Below, one piece after another: positions 14,764 to 22,854 of a stretch of 29,127 bases of DNA. The DNA is from CAYVUV01 sp964455095. Lineage in GTDB: Bacteria; Desulfobacterota; Binatia; HRBIN30; CADEER01. The stretch is from the NCBI GenBank assembly GCA_964455095.1, contig CAYVUV010000296.1, positions 1 through 29,127 on the forward strand. Reading direction: 5' to 3'. The position numbers and the translations under genes were made by a program. The notes under the pieces are model-generated. The model made no database searches. It had not been told where the DNA came from and saw only the letters and a program-made list of their open reading frames with translations. How positions within the stretch are numbered: position 1 is the stretch's first letter; every line of letters starts with the position of its first letter.

Positions 14764-17049
14764 ATGCTTGCCTCCACGGATCCGCGGCACATGGCCGAAG
14801 CGCTCGGATCCCACCAGGTGAAGGTTCGCGCCGCGCTCGACGAGGAATCGAAGGCGCTGCTCATCGCGCGGCTTCGCCCCGTCCTGTGGCTCGCCATCCT
14901 GGGGGACGTTTCCTACCTGCTGCTCGATTTGCCCAATCCCCAAGCGGCGGCGACCCCCTTGCTGCTGTTCAAGCTCGCCGTGCTCGCCGTCTACATCGGT
15001 GCGCTCGCCAGGCTCGGGACTCTCCACGCGCTCCCGCACCGGAGGGTCGTTCGACGCACCCTGCTCATCGCATTCCTGCTGGCCGGTGACATCACCGTGC
15101 GCGGGATTCTGATCGGAGAGGCGCTGACGACCACCTACCTCCTCACCGTCACGTTGATCTGTCTGGCGGCGTACTTTCCCTGGGGCCCGTGGCCGCAGCT
15201 CGCCTTTGCCGCGGTGGCGGGGCTGTGCCTGCTGGTGGACGTCGAGCTCGTCGCCGGGCTGAAGACCGTACCGGCCAGTTTGCCGTTCGATGTTTTGGTC
15301 GTGTTCGGGGCCTCGGTGTTCGTCACCCGGATTCTCGAAGGGCAGCGTTTCGAGCGCACCGATGCCGAGCTGAAGTTGCGCGAGCAAGCCGTGGAGCTGG
15401 CGCAGAAGCGCGATGAAGCCTGTGCGTCGACGCGGGCGAAGAGCGAGTTTCTGGCCAATATGAGCCACGAGATTCGCACCCCGATGAACGGGATCATCGG
15501 TATGACCGAGTTGGCCCTCGACACGAGCTTGACCAGCGAGCAGCGCGAGTACCTGGAGACGGTGCGGCTCTCGGCCGACGGTCTGCTGCGTGTGATCAAC
15601 GATATCCTCGACTTCTCCAAGATCGAGGCGGGCAAGCTCGACCTCGATCCGATCGACTTCTCCCTGCGCGGGCGTTTGACCGAAACGGTCAAGGCACTGA
15701 CCATGCGCGCGCACCAGAAGCAGCTCGAGTTGATCTTCCGCGTCGCCGGCGAGGTTCCCGATGCCCTGGTGGGCGACCTCGGCCGGCTGCGGCAGGTCAT
15801 CGTCAACCTGGTGGGCAATGCGATCAAGTTCACCCCCCGCGGCGAAGTCGTATTGGACGTTGCGGTCGCGGACGTCGGGCCCGGAGTGAGCGCCGACGAG
15901 ATCACTCTGCATTTCTCGGTGCGGGACTCCGGCATCGGCATTTCGGGCGAAAAGCAGCGCGTGATCTTCAATGCGTTCGAGCAGGCCGATCCGACGGCGG
16001 CGCGCCGCTTTGGCGGCAGCGGTTTGGGGCTCGCGATCTCCTCGTCTCTGGTCGCCCTGATGGGCGGCCGTATCTGGGTCGAGAGCGACGGCATCAACGG
16101 CAGCACGTTCCATTTCACCTCGCGGTTGAGCGTGCAGCAGCTCCCACGGCCTGAGCACGCACCGACGGACGCCGCGTTCCTGCGCGACATGCCCGTGCTG
16201 GTGGTCGATGACAACGCGACCAACCGGCGCATCCTCGACGAAATGCTCTCCACTCACTGGGGCATGAAGCCGACCTCCGTGGACGGCGGGAGCACGGCGT
16301 TGGTCGAGCTCGAGCGGGCCGTGCGCCAGGGTACGGCGTATCCGCTCGTTCTGCTCGACGCGAGGATGCCCGACATGGACGGTTTCGCCGTGGCCGCCGA
16401 GATTCGGCGCCATCCCGAGCTCGCGGGCGCGACGATCATGATGCTCACCTCGGACAACCAGCACGGCGATGTGGCGCGCTGTCGAGAGCTCGGCGTCACG
16501 AGCTACCTGGTGAAGCCGATCAACCCCATTGACCTCCTCGAGGCACTGCGGACGGTGCTCCGGCGCAGTGACGCCGAGTTGCGGGTCGCCCGCATAGCGC
16601 TGCCGGCGACCAACGGCCATGCGATCCATGCCGAAGGGGCGCGGCACCTGCGCGTGCTCCTCGCCGAGGACAATCTGGTCAATCAGCGCTTCGTCGTGCG
16701 CTTGCTCGAGAAACGCGGGCACACGGTCGCGACGGCGGGCAACGGGCGCGAAGCGCTGCAGGCGCTCGCGCGCGAGTCGTTCGACCTCGTGCTCATGGAC
16801 GTACAGATGCCGGAGATGGACGGCTTCACCGCCACGGCGCAGATTCGGCTCGGGGAGCAGCACACCGGCCGACACGTCCCGATTCTCGCCTTGACCGCGC
16901 ACGCGATGAAAGGCGACGCCGAACGCTGCCTCGAGGCAGGCATGGATGGCTACCTGTCCAAGCCGACCGATCCGCTGCAGCTCTTCGAAATGATGGGCAA
17001 GTTGGTTGCATCACGAGGAACCCCAGACGTAGTCCCCCTTCGGGAATGA
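14764..17049 (+). CDS. Hybrid sensor histidine kinase with two receiver domains
   Basis: 761 aa from the ATG at 14764 (AGG upstream; an ATG at 14791 is an alternative). Six hydrophobic segments (~residues 35-205, e.g. PVLWLAILGDVSYLLL, TTTYLLTVTLICLAAYF, LPFDVLVVFGASVFVTRIL) form a membrane sensor part with no recognised input domain. A helix/coiled coil leads into the dimerisation box SHEIRTPMNGI with phospho-acceptor His235. The ATPase has N box VNLVGNAIKFT, G1 DSGIGIS, F box FNAFEQAD and G2 GGSGLGLAIS, all intact. Receiver 1 carries VLVVDDNATNRR and Asp532 in LLDARMPDMDG; receiver 2 carries VLLAEDNLVNQR and Asp679 in LMDVQMPEMDG, with switch lysines in LVKPI and LSKPT. No HPt domain is present, so an unlinked HPt protein would pass on the signal. 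No response-regulator gene is adjacent. Confidence 0.93.
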   Translation: MLASTDPRHMAEALGSHQVKVRAALDEESKALLIARLRPVLWLAILGDVSYLLLDLPNPQAAATPLLLFKLAVLAVYIGALARLGTLHALPHRRVVRRTLLIAFLLAGDITVRGILIGEALTTTYLLTVTLICLAAYFPWGPWPQLAFAAVAGLCLLVDVELVAGLKTVPASLPFDVLVVFGASVFVTRILEGQRFERTDAELKLREQAVELAQKRDEACASTRAKSEFLANMSHEIRTPMNGIIGMTELALDTSLTSEQREYLETVRLSADGLLRVINDILDFSKIEAGKLDLDPIDFSLRGRLTETVKALTMRAHQKQLELIFRVAGEVPDALVGDLGRLRQVIVNLVGNAIKFTPRGEVVLDVAVADVGPGVSADEITLHFSVRDSGIGISGEKQRVIFNAFEQADPTAARRFGGSGLGLAISSSLVALMGGRIWVESDGINGSTFHFTSRLSVQQLPRPEHAPTDAAFLRDMPVLVVDDNATNRRILDEMLSTHWGMKPTSVDGGSTALVELERAVRQGTAYPLVLLDARMPDMDGFAVAAEIRRHPELAGATIMMLTSDNQHGDVARCRELGVTSYLVKPINPIDLLEALRTVLRRSDAELRVARIALPATNGHAIHAEGARHLRVLLAEDNLVNQRFVVRLLEKRGHTVATAGNGREALQALARESFDLVLMDVQMPEMDGFTATAQIRLGEQHTGRHVPILALTAHAMKGDAERCLEAGMDGYLSKPTDPLQLFEMMGKLVASRGTPDVVPLRE

Positions 17050-17128
17050 TGGCCGCCCCAACACAATCTGCCGACGCCATGTGCAACAGCGCGGCGCGCG
17101 TGATTCAATGCTGCGGGGGAGACGCAGC

Positions 17129-20100
17129 ATGGGGATCGATCTGCAGAGGGGACTGCAAACGGCCGCCGTTGCCGCGCTCTTGATCGGCGGGACCTTGCCG
17201 CGCCCGGTTGGCGCCGCGTTCGTCACATTCGAAAGCGGGCCCGTGCGGCCGCTGGCGCTGGCACCGAACGGCAACCGGTTGTTTGCGTTGAACACGCCCG
17301 ACAGCCGGCTCGAGATTTTCGCCGTCGACGGCGGCGTGCTGACCCACATCGGATCGGTGCCGGTCGGACTGGAACCGGTCGCGGTGGCGGCGCGCAGTGA
17401 CAGTGAGGTGTGGGTCGTCAATCACCTCTCCGACAGCGTGAGCGTCGTCGATGTCTCCTCGGATCCGCCGCGTGTCGTGCGCACGCTGTTGGTCGGCGAC
17501 GAGCCGCGCGACATCGTCTTCGCCGGACCGACTGATACCGAGGGCCACTTCACGCGCGCCTTCATCACCACGGCGCGCCGCGGGCAGAACCTGCCGGCTT
17601 CCGTCCCCCCCGCGCTGACGACGCCCGGCATCGGGCGCGCCCTGGTGTGGGTGTTCGACACCGCCAATCTCGGCCCGACCCTCGCCGGCAGCCCCGTAGC
17701 GATCCTCGAGTTGTTCGGCGACACGCCGCGGGCGCTGGCCGCGACGCCCGATGGCCGCACGGTCTACGCCGCCGTCTTTCACTCCGGCAACCAGACCACC
17801 AGCCTCTCCGAGGGTGCCGTATGCAACGGCGGCGAGCTCGCCGGCGCGTGCGGAATCGACGGCATCCAGGTACCGGGCGGGCTGCCCGGCGCGCAGGCGC
17901 CCGGCGGACTCCCGCCACCGACCGCCAACTTCCAGGGCGTCCGCGGCGCCGAGGTGGGGCTGATCGTCAAGCTCAATCGCGAGACCGGCCACTGGGAAGA
18001 CGAGCTGGGCCGCAATTGGACGAACGCCGTGCGCTTCGATCTGCCCGACCTCGACGTGTTTCAGGTCGACGCCCTCGCCGATCCGCCGGTCGAGGTCGCC
18101 GCGGTGCCGCACGTCGGGACCGTGCTGTTCAACATGGTCGTCAACCCGTCCACCGGTGCGCTCTACGTCAGCAACAGCGACGCCCGCAACGAGGTGCGGT
18201 TCGAAGGTCCCGGCACCACCGCGAGCACCGTGCGCGGTCATCTGCACGAGGCGCGCATCACGGTCATCGACGACGCCGGTGTCCGACCGCGCCACCTCAA
18301 CAAACACTTGACCGCGCTGCCACAGGGCTACCGCACCACGCCGATGCCGGCTGGGGTGAAGGACGACAGCCTGGCCACACCGTTGGACATGGTGATCGGC
18401 AGCGACGGCACGCTCTACGTCGCCGCGTTCGGTTCGAGCGCGATCGGCACGTTCGACGCCGCGGCGCTGGAGAACGACTCGTTCACGCCCAGCCGGGCCG
18501 ATCATATCGAGGTGAGCGGTGGCGGTCCGGCCGGCCTGGCGCTCGACGAAGCGAATGGTCGCCTCTACGTCCTGACTCGCTTCGACAACGCCGTCAAGGT
18601 CGTCGACCTCGCCACCCGCACCGAGATCGCCCAGCATCGGTTGCACAACCCGGAGCCGACCGCCGTGGTCGAGGGGCGGCGCTTTCTCTACGACGCCCAT
18701 TTCACCTCGAGCAACGGCGAGGCCTCGTGCTCGAGCTGCCACATCTTCGGCGACTTCGACAGCCTCGGCTGGGATCTCGGCAATCCGGACGAGGTCGTCA
18801 TGGCGAACCCGAATCCGCGTGGGCCGATCGGCAGCGGCGTGGCCTTTCACCCGCTGAAAGGGCCGATGACGACCCAGACCTTGCGCGGCATGGCGCACAG
18901 CGGCCCGATGCACTGGCGCGGCGACCGCACGGGCGGGGAGTACGAAGGCGACCCGCGCTCGCTCGACGAACAGCTGGCGTTCGAAGCGTTCAACGTCGCT
19001 TTCGAAGGGTTGCTCGGCCGCGACGAGGGGGCGCTCGCGGACGAAGACATGACGGCGTTCGCGCGCTTCGTCCTCGAGGTCGCGCTGCCGCCGAACCCGA
19101 TCCGCGGCCTCGACAACCGCCTCACCCCCGCCCAGCAGAGCGGAGCCGAGATCTACTTCCGGAACGGGAGCGACGGAATCGCCTCGTGCAACGGCTGTCA
19201 CACGTTGAGTCCGTCACAGGGATTCTTCGGCACCAGCGGCCTGACGACGTTCGAGAACGAGCCGCAGGAGTTCAAGGTTCCGCACCTGCGCAACGCCTAC
19301 CAGAAGGTGGGTATGTTCGGGATGCCGGACGTCTCCTTCATCGAGATCCCATTGGCCAACCGCCAGCATCAGGGAGATCAGGTGCGCGGCTTTGGATTCC
19401 TGCACGACGGCAGCATCGCGACGGTGGACGATTTCCTCCACGCGACGGTGTTCTTCCTCTTCGGCAATGACCGCTTGGACCTGGAGCAGTTCATTCTCGC
19501 TTTCGACACCACCTTTGCCCCGATCGTCGGCCAGCAGACGACCCTGACCGCGGCGAATGCTGCGGTGGCCGGTCCACGCATCGACTTGATGATCGCGCGC
19601 GCCCGCACCGCCTTCGCCTTGGCCGAGAATCCCGCGGCGAAGGAGTGCGACCTCGTCGTCAAAGGCATCGATGGCGGTGAGGCGCGCGGCTACCTGCTGC
19701 TCGCCACCAACGGGCAGTTCCAGAGCGATCGGTCCGCGCAGCCGCTGTTGACGGATGCCGAACTGCGGGCCCTGGTCAACACAGACGGGCAGGAGCTGAC
19801 CTACACCTGCGCCCCACCGGGTGAGGGAGTGCGCCTGGCGCTCGACCGCGACGGCGACGGATTCTTCGATCGCGACGAGCTCGACGCCGGATCGGACCCC
19901 GCCGACGCAGCGGATACGCCCGAGACCGCGACTCCAACGCCCACAACGACACCGAGTCCGACCGCCACGTCGCCTCCGACATGCCCCGGCGACTGCGACA
20001 CCAACGGCGCGGTGACGGTCGACGAGCTGATTCGGGGCGTCGACATCGCCCTCGCGCGTCAGTCGCTGATCGCCTGCGCGAACCTCGACGCCAATCGCGA

Positions 20101-20167
20101 CAGCGAAGTGCGCGTGGACGAGCTCGTCCGCGCCGTCAATGGCGCGCTGCACGGCTGCGGAATGTAG
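17129..20167 (+). CDS. Secreted YVTN-type beta-propeller fused to di-haem cytochrome c peroxidase-like domain, TPT linker and dockerin-like tail
   Basis: 1012 aa. Start chosen at 17129 (GGGGAG upstream); in-frame ATGs at 17081 and 17108 are less well placed. Signal peptide to ~residue 29 (GGTLPRPVGA). The N-terminal half is a surface-protein beta-propeller with SVSVVDVSSDPPRVVRTLLVGDEPRDIVF- and NAVKVVDLATRTEIA-type blades. Haem motif 1 is C534-SSCH, haem motif 2 is C687-NGCH; GPMTTQTLRGMAHSGPMHWRGDR and FKVPHLRNA...HDGSIATVDDFLHA match the CCP/MauG-like family. After DRDGDGFFDRDELDAGSDP (thrombospondin-3-like Ca site) comes a TPTPTTTPSPTATSPP linker and a Cys-clamped EF-hand pair (CPGDCDTNGAVTVDELIRGV...CANLDANRDSEVRVDELVRAV..ALHGC). 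Probably an extracellular redox protein; substrate unknown. Confidence 0.9.
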   Translation: MGIDLQRGLQTAAVAALLIGGTLPRPVGAAFVTFESGPVRPLALAPNGNRLFALNTPDSRLEIFAVDGGVLTHIGSVPVGLEPVAVAARSDSEVWVVNHLSDSVSVVDVSSDPPRVVRTLLVGDEPRDIVFAGPTDTEGHFTRAFITTARRGQNLPASVPPALTTPGIGRALVWVFDTANLGPTLAGSPVAILELFGDTPRALAATPDGRTVYAAVFHSGNQTTSLSEGAVCNGGELAGACGIDGIQVPGGLPGAQAPGGLPPPTANFQGVRGAEVGLIVKLNRETGHWEDELGRNWTNAVRFDLPDLDVFQVDALADPPVEVAAVPHVGTVLFNMVVNPSTGALYVSNSDARNEVRFEGPGTTASTVRGHLHEARITVIDDAGVRPRHLNKHLTALPQGYRTTPMPAGVKDDSLATPLDMVIGSDGTLYVAAFGSSAIGTFDAAALENDSFTPSRADHIEVSGGGPAGLALDEANGRLYVLTRFDNAVKVVDLATRTEIAQHRLHNPEPTAVVEGRRFLYDAHFTSSNGEASCSSCHIFGDFDSLGWDLGNPDEVVMANPNPRGPIGSGVAFHPLKGPMTTQTLRGMAHSGPMHWRGDRTGGEYEGDPRSLDEQLAFEAFNVAFEGLLGRDEGALADEDMTAFARFVLEVALPPNPIRGLDNRLTPAQQSGAEIYFRNGSDGIASCNGCHTLSPSQGFFGTSGLTTFENEPQEFKVPHLRNAYQKVGMFGMPDVSFIEIPLANRQHQGDQVRGFGFLHDGSIATVDDFLHATVFFLFGNDRLDLEQFILAFDTTFAPIVGQQTTLTAANAAVAGPRIDLMIARARTAFALAENPAAKECDLVVKGIDGGEARGYLLLATNGQFQSDRSAQPLLTDAELRALVNTDGQELTYTCAPPGEGVRLALDRDGDGFFDRDELDAGSDPADAADTPETATPTPTTTPSPTATSPPTCPGDCDTNGAVTVDELIRGVDIALARQSLIACANLDANRDSEVRVDELVRAVNGALHGCGM

Positions 20168-20176
20168 GCGCGCGCC

Positions 20177-20194
20177 CCTCGCGCTAGCGCGAGG
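20177..20194. terminator. 18-bp perfect palindrome at the convergent gene end
   Basis: Fully self-complementary, 8-bp arms around TA, 9 bp after the stop of the propeller-cytochrome gene and overlapping the aroK stop. Can act in both directions. Confidence 0.6.
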
Positions 20195-20696
20195 CCGCGA
20201 ACAGGCGGGCCACTTCCGCCGCCACCTGTTCCGGGGTGCGGCTGTCGGTGTCGATCTGATGATGCGCGGCGCGCTCGTAGAGCGGGGTGCGCTCGCTCAA
20301 TACCTCTTCGACTTCTTCGGTAAAGGATTTGCCGGCCGTCAACGCGGGGCGCTCCGTGCCGCCCTGGATGCGCGAAACGATGGCGGGAACCGACGCGCGA
20401 AGCCAGAAGAGCTTGCCGCTGTGCCGCAAAGCCGTGACGTTCTCCTCGCGCAGAATCACGCCGCCGCCGGCATCGATGATGAGAGCGTCGCGTGCGGCGA
20501 AGCGCTGTGTGACCGCGGACTCCAGATCGCGAAAGTGCGGCCAGCCGTGCGCGGCCACGATCTCGGGAATGGACTGCCCGGCCTGTTGCACGATCTCCCG
20601 GTCCAGGCTCACGACCTCCATTTTCAGCTGGGCCGAGAGAAGCCGCGCCACGGTCGACTTGCCCGTGCCCCGGTAGCCGATGAGGACCAGGTTCAT
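20184..20696 (-). CDS. aroK: Shikimate kinase
   Basis: 170 aa, normal for the family. Phosphorylates shikimate to shikimate 3-phosphate with ATP in the aromatic amino acid (chorismate) pathway, in the cytoplasm. Visible: P-loop GYRGTGKST (7-15), the shikimate-site block VVSLDREIVQQAG followed by FRDLE, DAGGGVILREEN (the GGG shikimate loop), a lid segment with ERPAL, and RTPLYERAA. One oddity: the DxD pair in family members reads SLD here, so the first Asp (Mg-linked in the M. tuberculosis enzyme) is Ser while the second, substrate-binding one is kept. The start ATG overlaps the aroE stop as ATGA, so the two are translationally coupled. Confidence 0.93.
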   Translation of the reverse strand: MNLVLIGYRGTGKSTVARLLSAQLKMEVVSLDREIVQQAGQSIPEIVAAHGWPHFRDLESAVTQRFAARDALIIDAGGGVILREENVTALRHSGKLFWLRASVPAIVSRIQGGTERPALTAGKSFTEEVEEVLSERTPLYERAAHHQIDTDSRTPEQVAAEVARLFAASR

Positions 20697-21577
20697 CGCT
20701 TCCTCTTCGCGGCGCCGAGGTGGTCGAAGACCACGTCGCGCATGACGGCATGCGGCGCCTTCTTGCCCGTCCACAGCTCGAACTGCAGCACGGCCTGGTT
20801 GACGAACATCTCCACGCCGGAGACCGTCTTCAATCCCCGGGCGCGGGCGTCGGCGAGGAGTTGCGTCTCGAGCGGGTTGTAGACGATGTCCATCACGGCC
20901 AGGTCGGGATGCAGCAGCGCCTTGGGCACGACGCTCTCGCGCGTCTTGGGGTGCATGCCCACGGGCGTGCAGTGGATGAGGATCTGGCTCTCCGCGAGCC
21001 GCGCCGCCAGGACCTTCGGATCGAGCAGGGCGCATGTTGCCGGAGCGGCCGCCTTGCGCACCAGATCGCGGGTGAGCGCTTTCAGCTCCGGCTCGATCAC
21101 CCCGAGCAAGCGCAGCGCCTTCGGCTTGGCCTTGGCGGCGAGGCTGAAGGCAATGGCGCGGGCGGCGCCGCCCGAGCCGATGATCGTCACAGTTCGCCCG
21201 GCCACTTTGATGCCCGCGTCGGCGAGCGCCTTGAGCGCCCCCGGTCCGTCGGTGCCGAAGCCCTTGAGGCAGCCGCCGTCGTTGACCACGGTGTTCACCG
21301 AACCGATTCCGCGGTCGACCTCGGCCACCTCGTCGAGGTGTTTGATGATCGCCACCTTGTGCGGAATGGTCACGCTCATGCCGCGAAAGCCCTCGAGGGC
21401 GCGCATGCCGGCGACCGCCCCGGCGACGTTCTCGACGCGAAACGCCACGTAGACGTAGTCCAACCCCAGCTCGGCGAAGGCGCGGTTGTGAATGGCGGGC
21501 GACATCGAATGCCCGACCGGGTTGCCGATCAGGGCGCACAATGTCGTTCGCGGCCCGATATCCGTAATCGATCTCAT
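20693..21577 (-). CDS. aroE: Shikimate dehydrogenase (NADP+)
   Basis: 294 aa. Reduces 3-dehydroshikimate to shikimate with NADPH. Start at 21577 chosen because GGGAG is 5 bases upstream; the frame is open 15 codons further without a site. Substrate-binding SMSPAIHN (24-31), the catalytic pair Lys74 in TIPHK and Asp110 in GFGTDGPG, NTVV (95-98), and a nucleotide-binding glycine loop GSGGAAR (134-140) are all intact. It is followed directly by aroK, giving two consecutive pathway steps in one transcript. A TATAGT hexamer about 54 bp upstream may be its -10. Confidence 0.95.
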   Translation of the reverse strand: MRSITDIGPRTTLCALIGNPVGHSMSPAIHNRAFAELGLDYVYVAFRVENVAGAVAGMRALEGFRGMSVTIPHKVAIIKHLDEVAEVDRGIGSVNTVVNDGGCLKGFGTDGPGALKALADAGIKVAGRTVTIIGSGGAARAIAFSLAAKAKPKALRLLGVIEPELKALTRDLVRKAAAPATCALLDPKVLAARLAESQILIHCTPVGMHPKTRESVVPKALLHPDLAVMDIVYNPLETQLLADARARGLKTVSGVEMFVNQAVLQFELWTGKKAPHAVMRDVVFDHLGAAKRKR

Positions 21578-21630
21578 GCTCACTCCCAGCTCAAAGGCGC
21601 TCGGGGCGCCACCTGCGGACATGTGCGCGC

Positions 21631-21636
21631 ACTATA
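21631..21636 (-). promoter_or_regulatory. Possible -10 element for aroE-aroK
   Basis: TATAGT on the minus strand, five of six consensus bases, 53 bp before the aroE start. No good -35 sits at 16-18 bp, so this is weak evidence only. Confidence 0.3.
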
Positions 21637-21693
21637 GCGGGGCGCGGGCGCCGCGCGCCACGGGCGGCAGGTGGGGTACGGCTTTCCCGACGC

Positions 21694-21738
21694 GCAAAAG
21701 AAAGAGGCCACCCGCCGGACACGCCGACGGATGGCCTC
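21694..21738 (-). terminator. Rho-independent terminator after the CTERM-tail protein gene
   Basis: On the minus strand 15-bp arms (21738-21724, 21718-21704; two G-U pairs) around a 5-base loop are followed at once by TTTCTTTTG. A classical stem plus U-run, 41 bp after the stop at 21780. It separates this gene from aroE-aroK. Confidence 0.88.
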
Positions 21739-21779
21739 GATACCAATCAGAGCGACGGATCGCCCCGCGCCAGCTCGGG

Positions 21780-22664
21780 TCAGTCGAGGCGCTTCCTCAT
21801 GCGAACCATGCCGGCGAGGCCGGTGGCGATCAGCACCCCGAGGAGGCAGACCATCATGCCGGGCGACAGTGCCGGCGCGGGGGCCTTGCATTCCGGAATG
21901 ACGACGCAATCGGGGTCGAGGCAGTCGGCGACGCCGTCGTTGTCGTCGTCTTCGCCGTTTTGGCAGTCGTCCGGCGGTTCGGCGATGAGCGTGCCATAGG
22001 TCGTCACCCCCAGCATCTGCAGATCGGCCGCCGCTTCGCCGCCGTTGGGGTTGACCGCAATGCGGATGGTGCTGATGTGTTCGAGGTCGATTCCGGCGAT
22101 GCCAGTGAAGTTTGCGAAGGGAAAATCGAGGTCATTGTCGATCGGCCCATTGGGCAGGGTCAGCATCGACACGGCGCTGTTGGCCCCGGAGGTGATGGTG
22201 ATCGTGGCCGACAACGGGTAGGCGTCCAGATTGCGGAGCCGGAGGCGAATCCCGGTAGCGAACGCGGCGGAGACGTCGAAACCGACGCCACCAGCATCGT
22301 ACACGAGCTCGAAGCTCCCGTCGGCGCCGGCGCTGGCGGCATAGTCGAGCAGCATGTCCTCGGGGATCACGCCGGCGATGGCATTGTCGAACCCCGGGCA
22401 GAACATGCAGGTGGTCACCGAGACGTTGAGCACTCGATACCCGCCGAGCACGCCGGCGACGTTCATGTCCGTTCCGGTCAACGTGGTATTGGCCGTATCA
22501 ACCAGGACATTCGACGCCGGATCGCCTCGCAACGTGCCGGGCGGAGCGAACGCCTCGGAGAAGTCGTCGACGATCAGCTCGGCCGCCATGCCGGGCGGAG
22601 TGAGGATAGCCCCACAAACGACCAAGACACCCATACCAATCAGCGTGCGTTTCGCCTTCAGCAT
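21780..22664 (-). CDS. Secreted protein with Cys-rich C-terminus and CTERM-type sorting tail
   Basis: 294 aa from the ATG at 22664 (GGGGAG upstream). Signal peptide MLKAKRTLIGMGVLVVCGAILTPPGMAA. Residues ~30-225 are a beta-rich domain (ELIVDDFSEAF, DGSFELVYDAGGVGFDVS, LRLRNLDAYPLSATITITSG) resembling extracellular jelly-roll proteins. Then DDCQNGEDDDNDGVADCLDPDCVVIPEC, a calcium- and Cys-rich spacer frequent in Myxococcota and relatives. The last ~35 residues, APALSPGMMVCLLGVLIATGLAGMVRMRKRLD, have the layout of an IPTL/PEP-CTERM-like sorting signal: Pro-rich motif, one membrane helix, basic cluster. Such tails are processed by exosortase- or rhombosortase-like enzymes; no such enzyme is in the window. 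Confidence 0.85.
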   Translation of the reverse strand: MLKAKRTLIGMGVLVVCGAILTPPGMAAELIVDDFSEAFAPPGTLRGDPASNVLVDTANTTLTGTDMNVAGVLGGYRVLNVSVTTCMFCPGFDNAIAGVIPEDMLLDYAASAGADGSFELVYDAGGVGFDVSAAFATGIRLRLRNLDAYPLSATITITSGANSAVSMLTLPNGPIDNDLDFPFANFTGIAGIDLEHISTIRIAVNPNGGEAAADLQMLGVTTYGTLIAEPPDDCQNGEDDDNDGVADCLDPDCVVIPECKAPAPALSPGMMVCLLGVLIATGLAGMVRMRKRLD

Positions 22665-22727
22665 CTCGATACTCCCCGTCGAGCCGCTTCCGCCCACTGA
22701 GGCCGGCCAGCGGCCCCGTTGCGCCGA

Positions 22728-22745
22728 CGTTGTCTCTTGACAACG
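22728..22745. promoter_or_regulatory. Candidate operator dyad upstream of the CTERM-tail gene
   Basis: Perfect 7-bp arms CGTTGTC and GACAACG (22728-22734, 22739-22745) with a 4-base centre, 63 bp before the start codon. It contains a TTGTCA -35-like hexamer on the minus strand. Position suggests regulatory use; unverified. Confidence 0.35.
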
Positions 22746-22802
22746 CAAGGACCGAGCCTGGATACCACAAGTAGCAAGGCGGCGCGAGGCGAGAATGCGG
22801 AC

Positions 22803-22838
22803 GGGAGTGGGCAATTCTCGCCGGAATCGCCCACTCCC
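22803..22838 (-). terminator. Hairpin after the giant surface-protein gene
   Basis: Perfect 10-bp arms (22803-22812, 22829-22838), with inner ATTC/GAAT pairing, 16 bp after the stop at 22855. No U-run on the minus strand. Confidence 0.65.
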
Positions 22839-22854
22839 TTCGATCGTCGCCGGT

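Noticed and set aside
14452..16902. Open minus-strand frame running through the histidine kinase and joining the DUF1328 gene
   Set aside because: Only the last 56 codons match a family and have a ribosome site. The rest is antisense to the kinase.
17105..19201. Long minus-strand frame opposite the propeller-peroxidase gene
   Set aside because: No ribosome site or family; the plus-strand gene has two haem motifs and a signal peptide.
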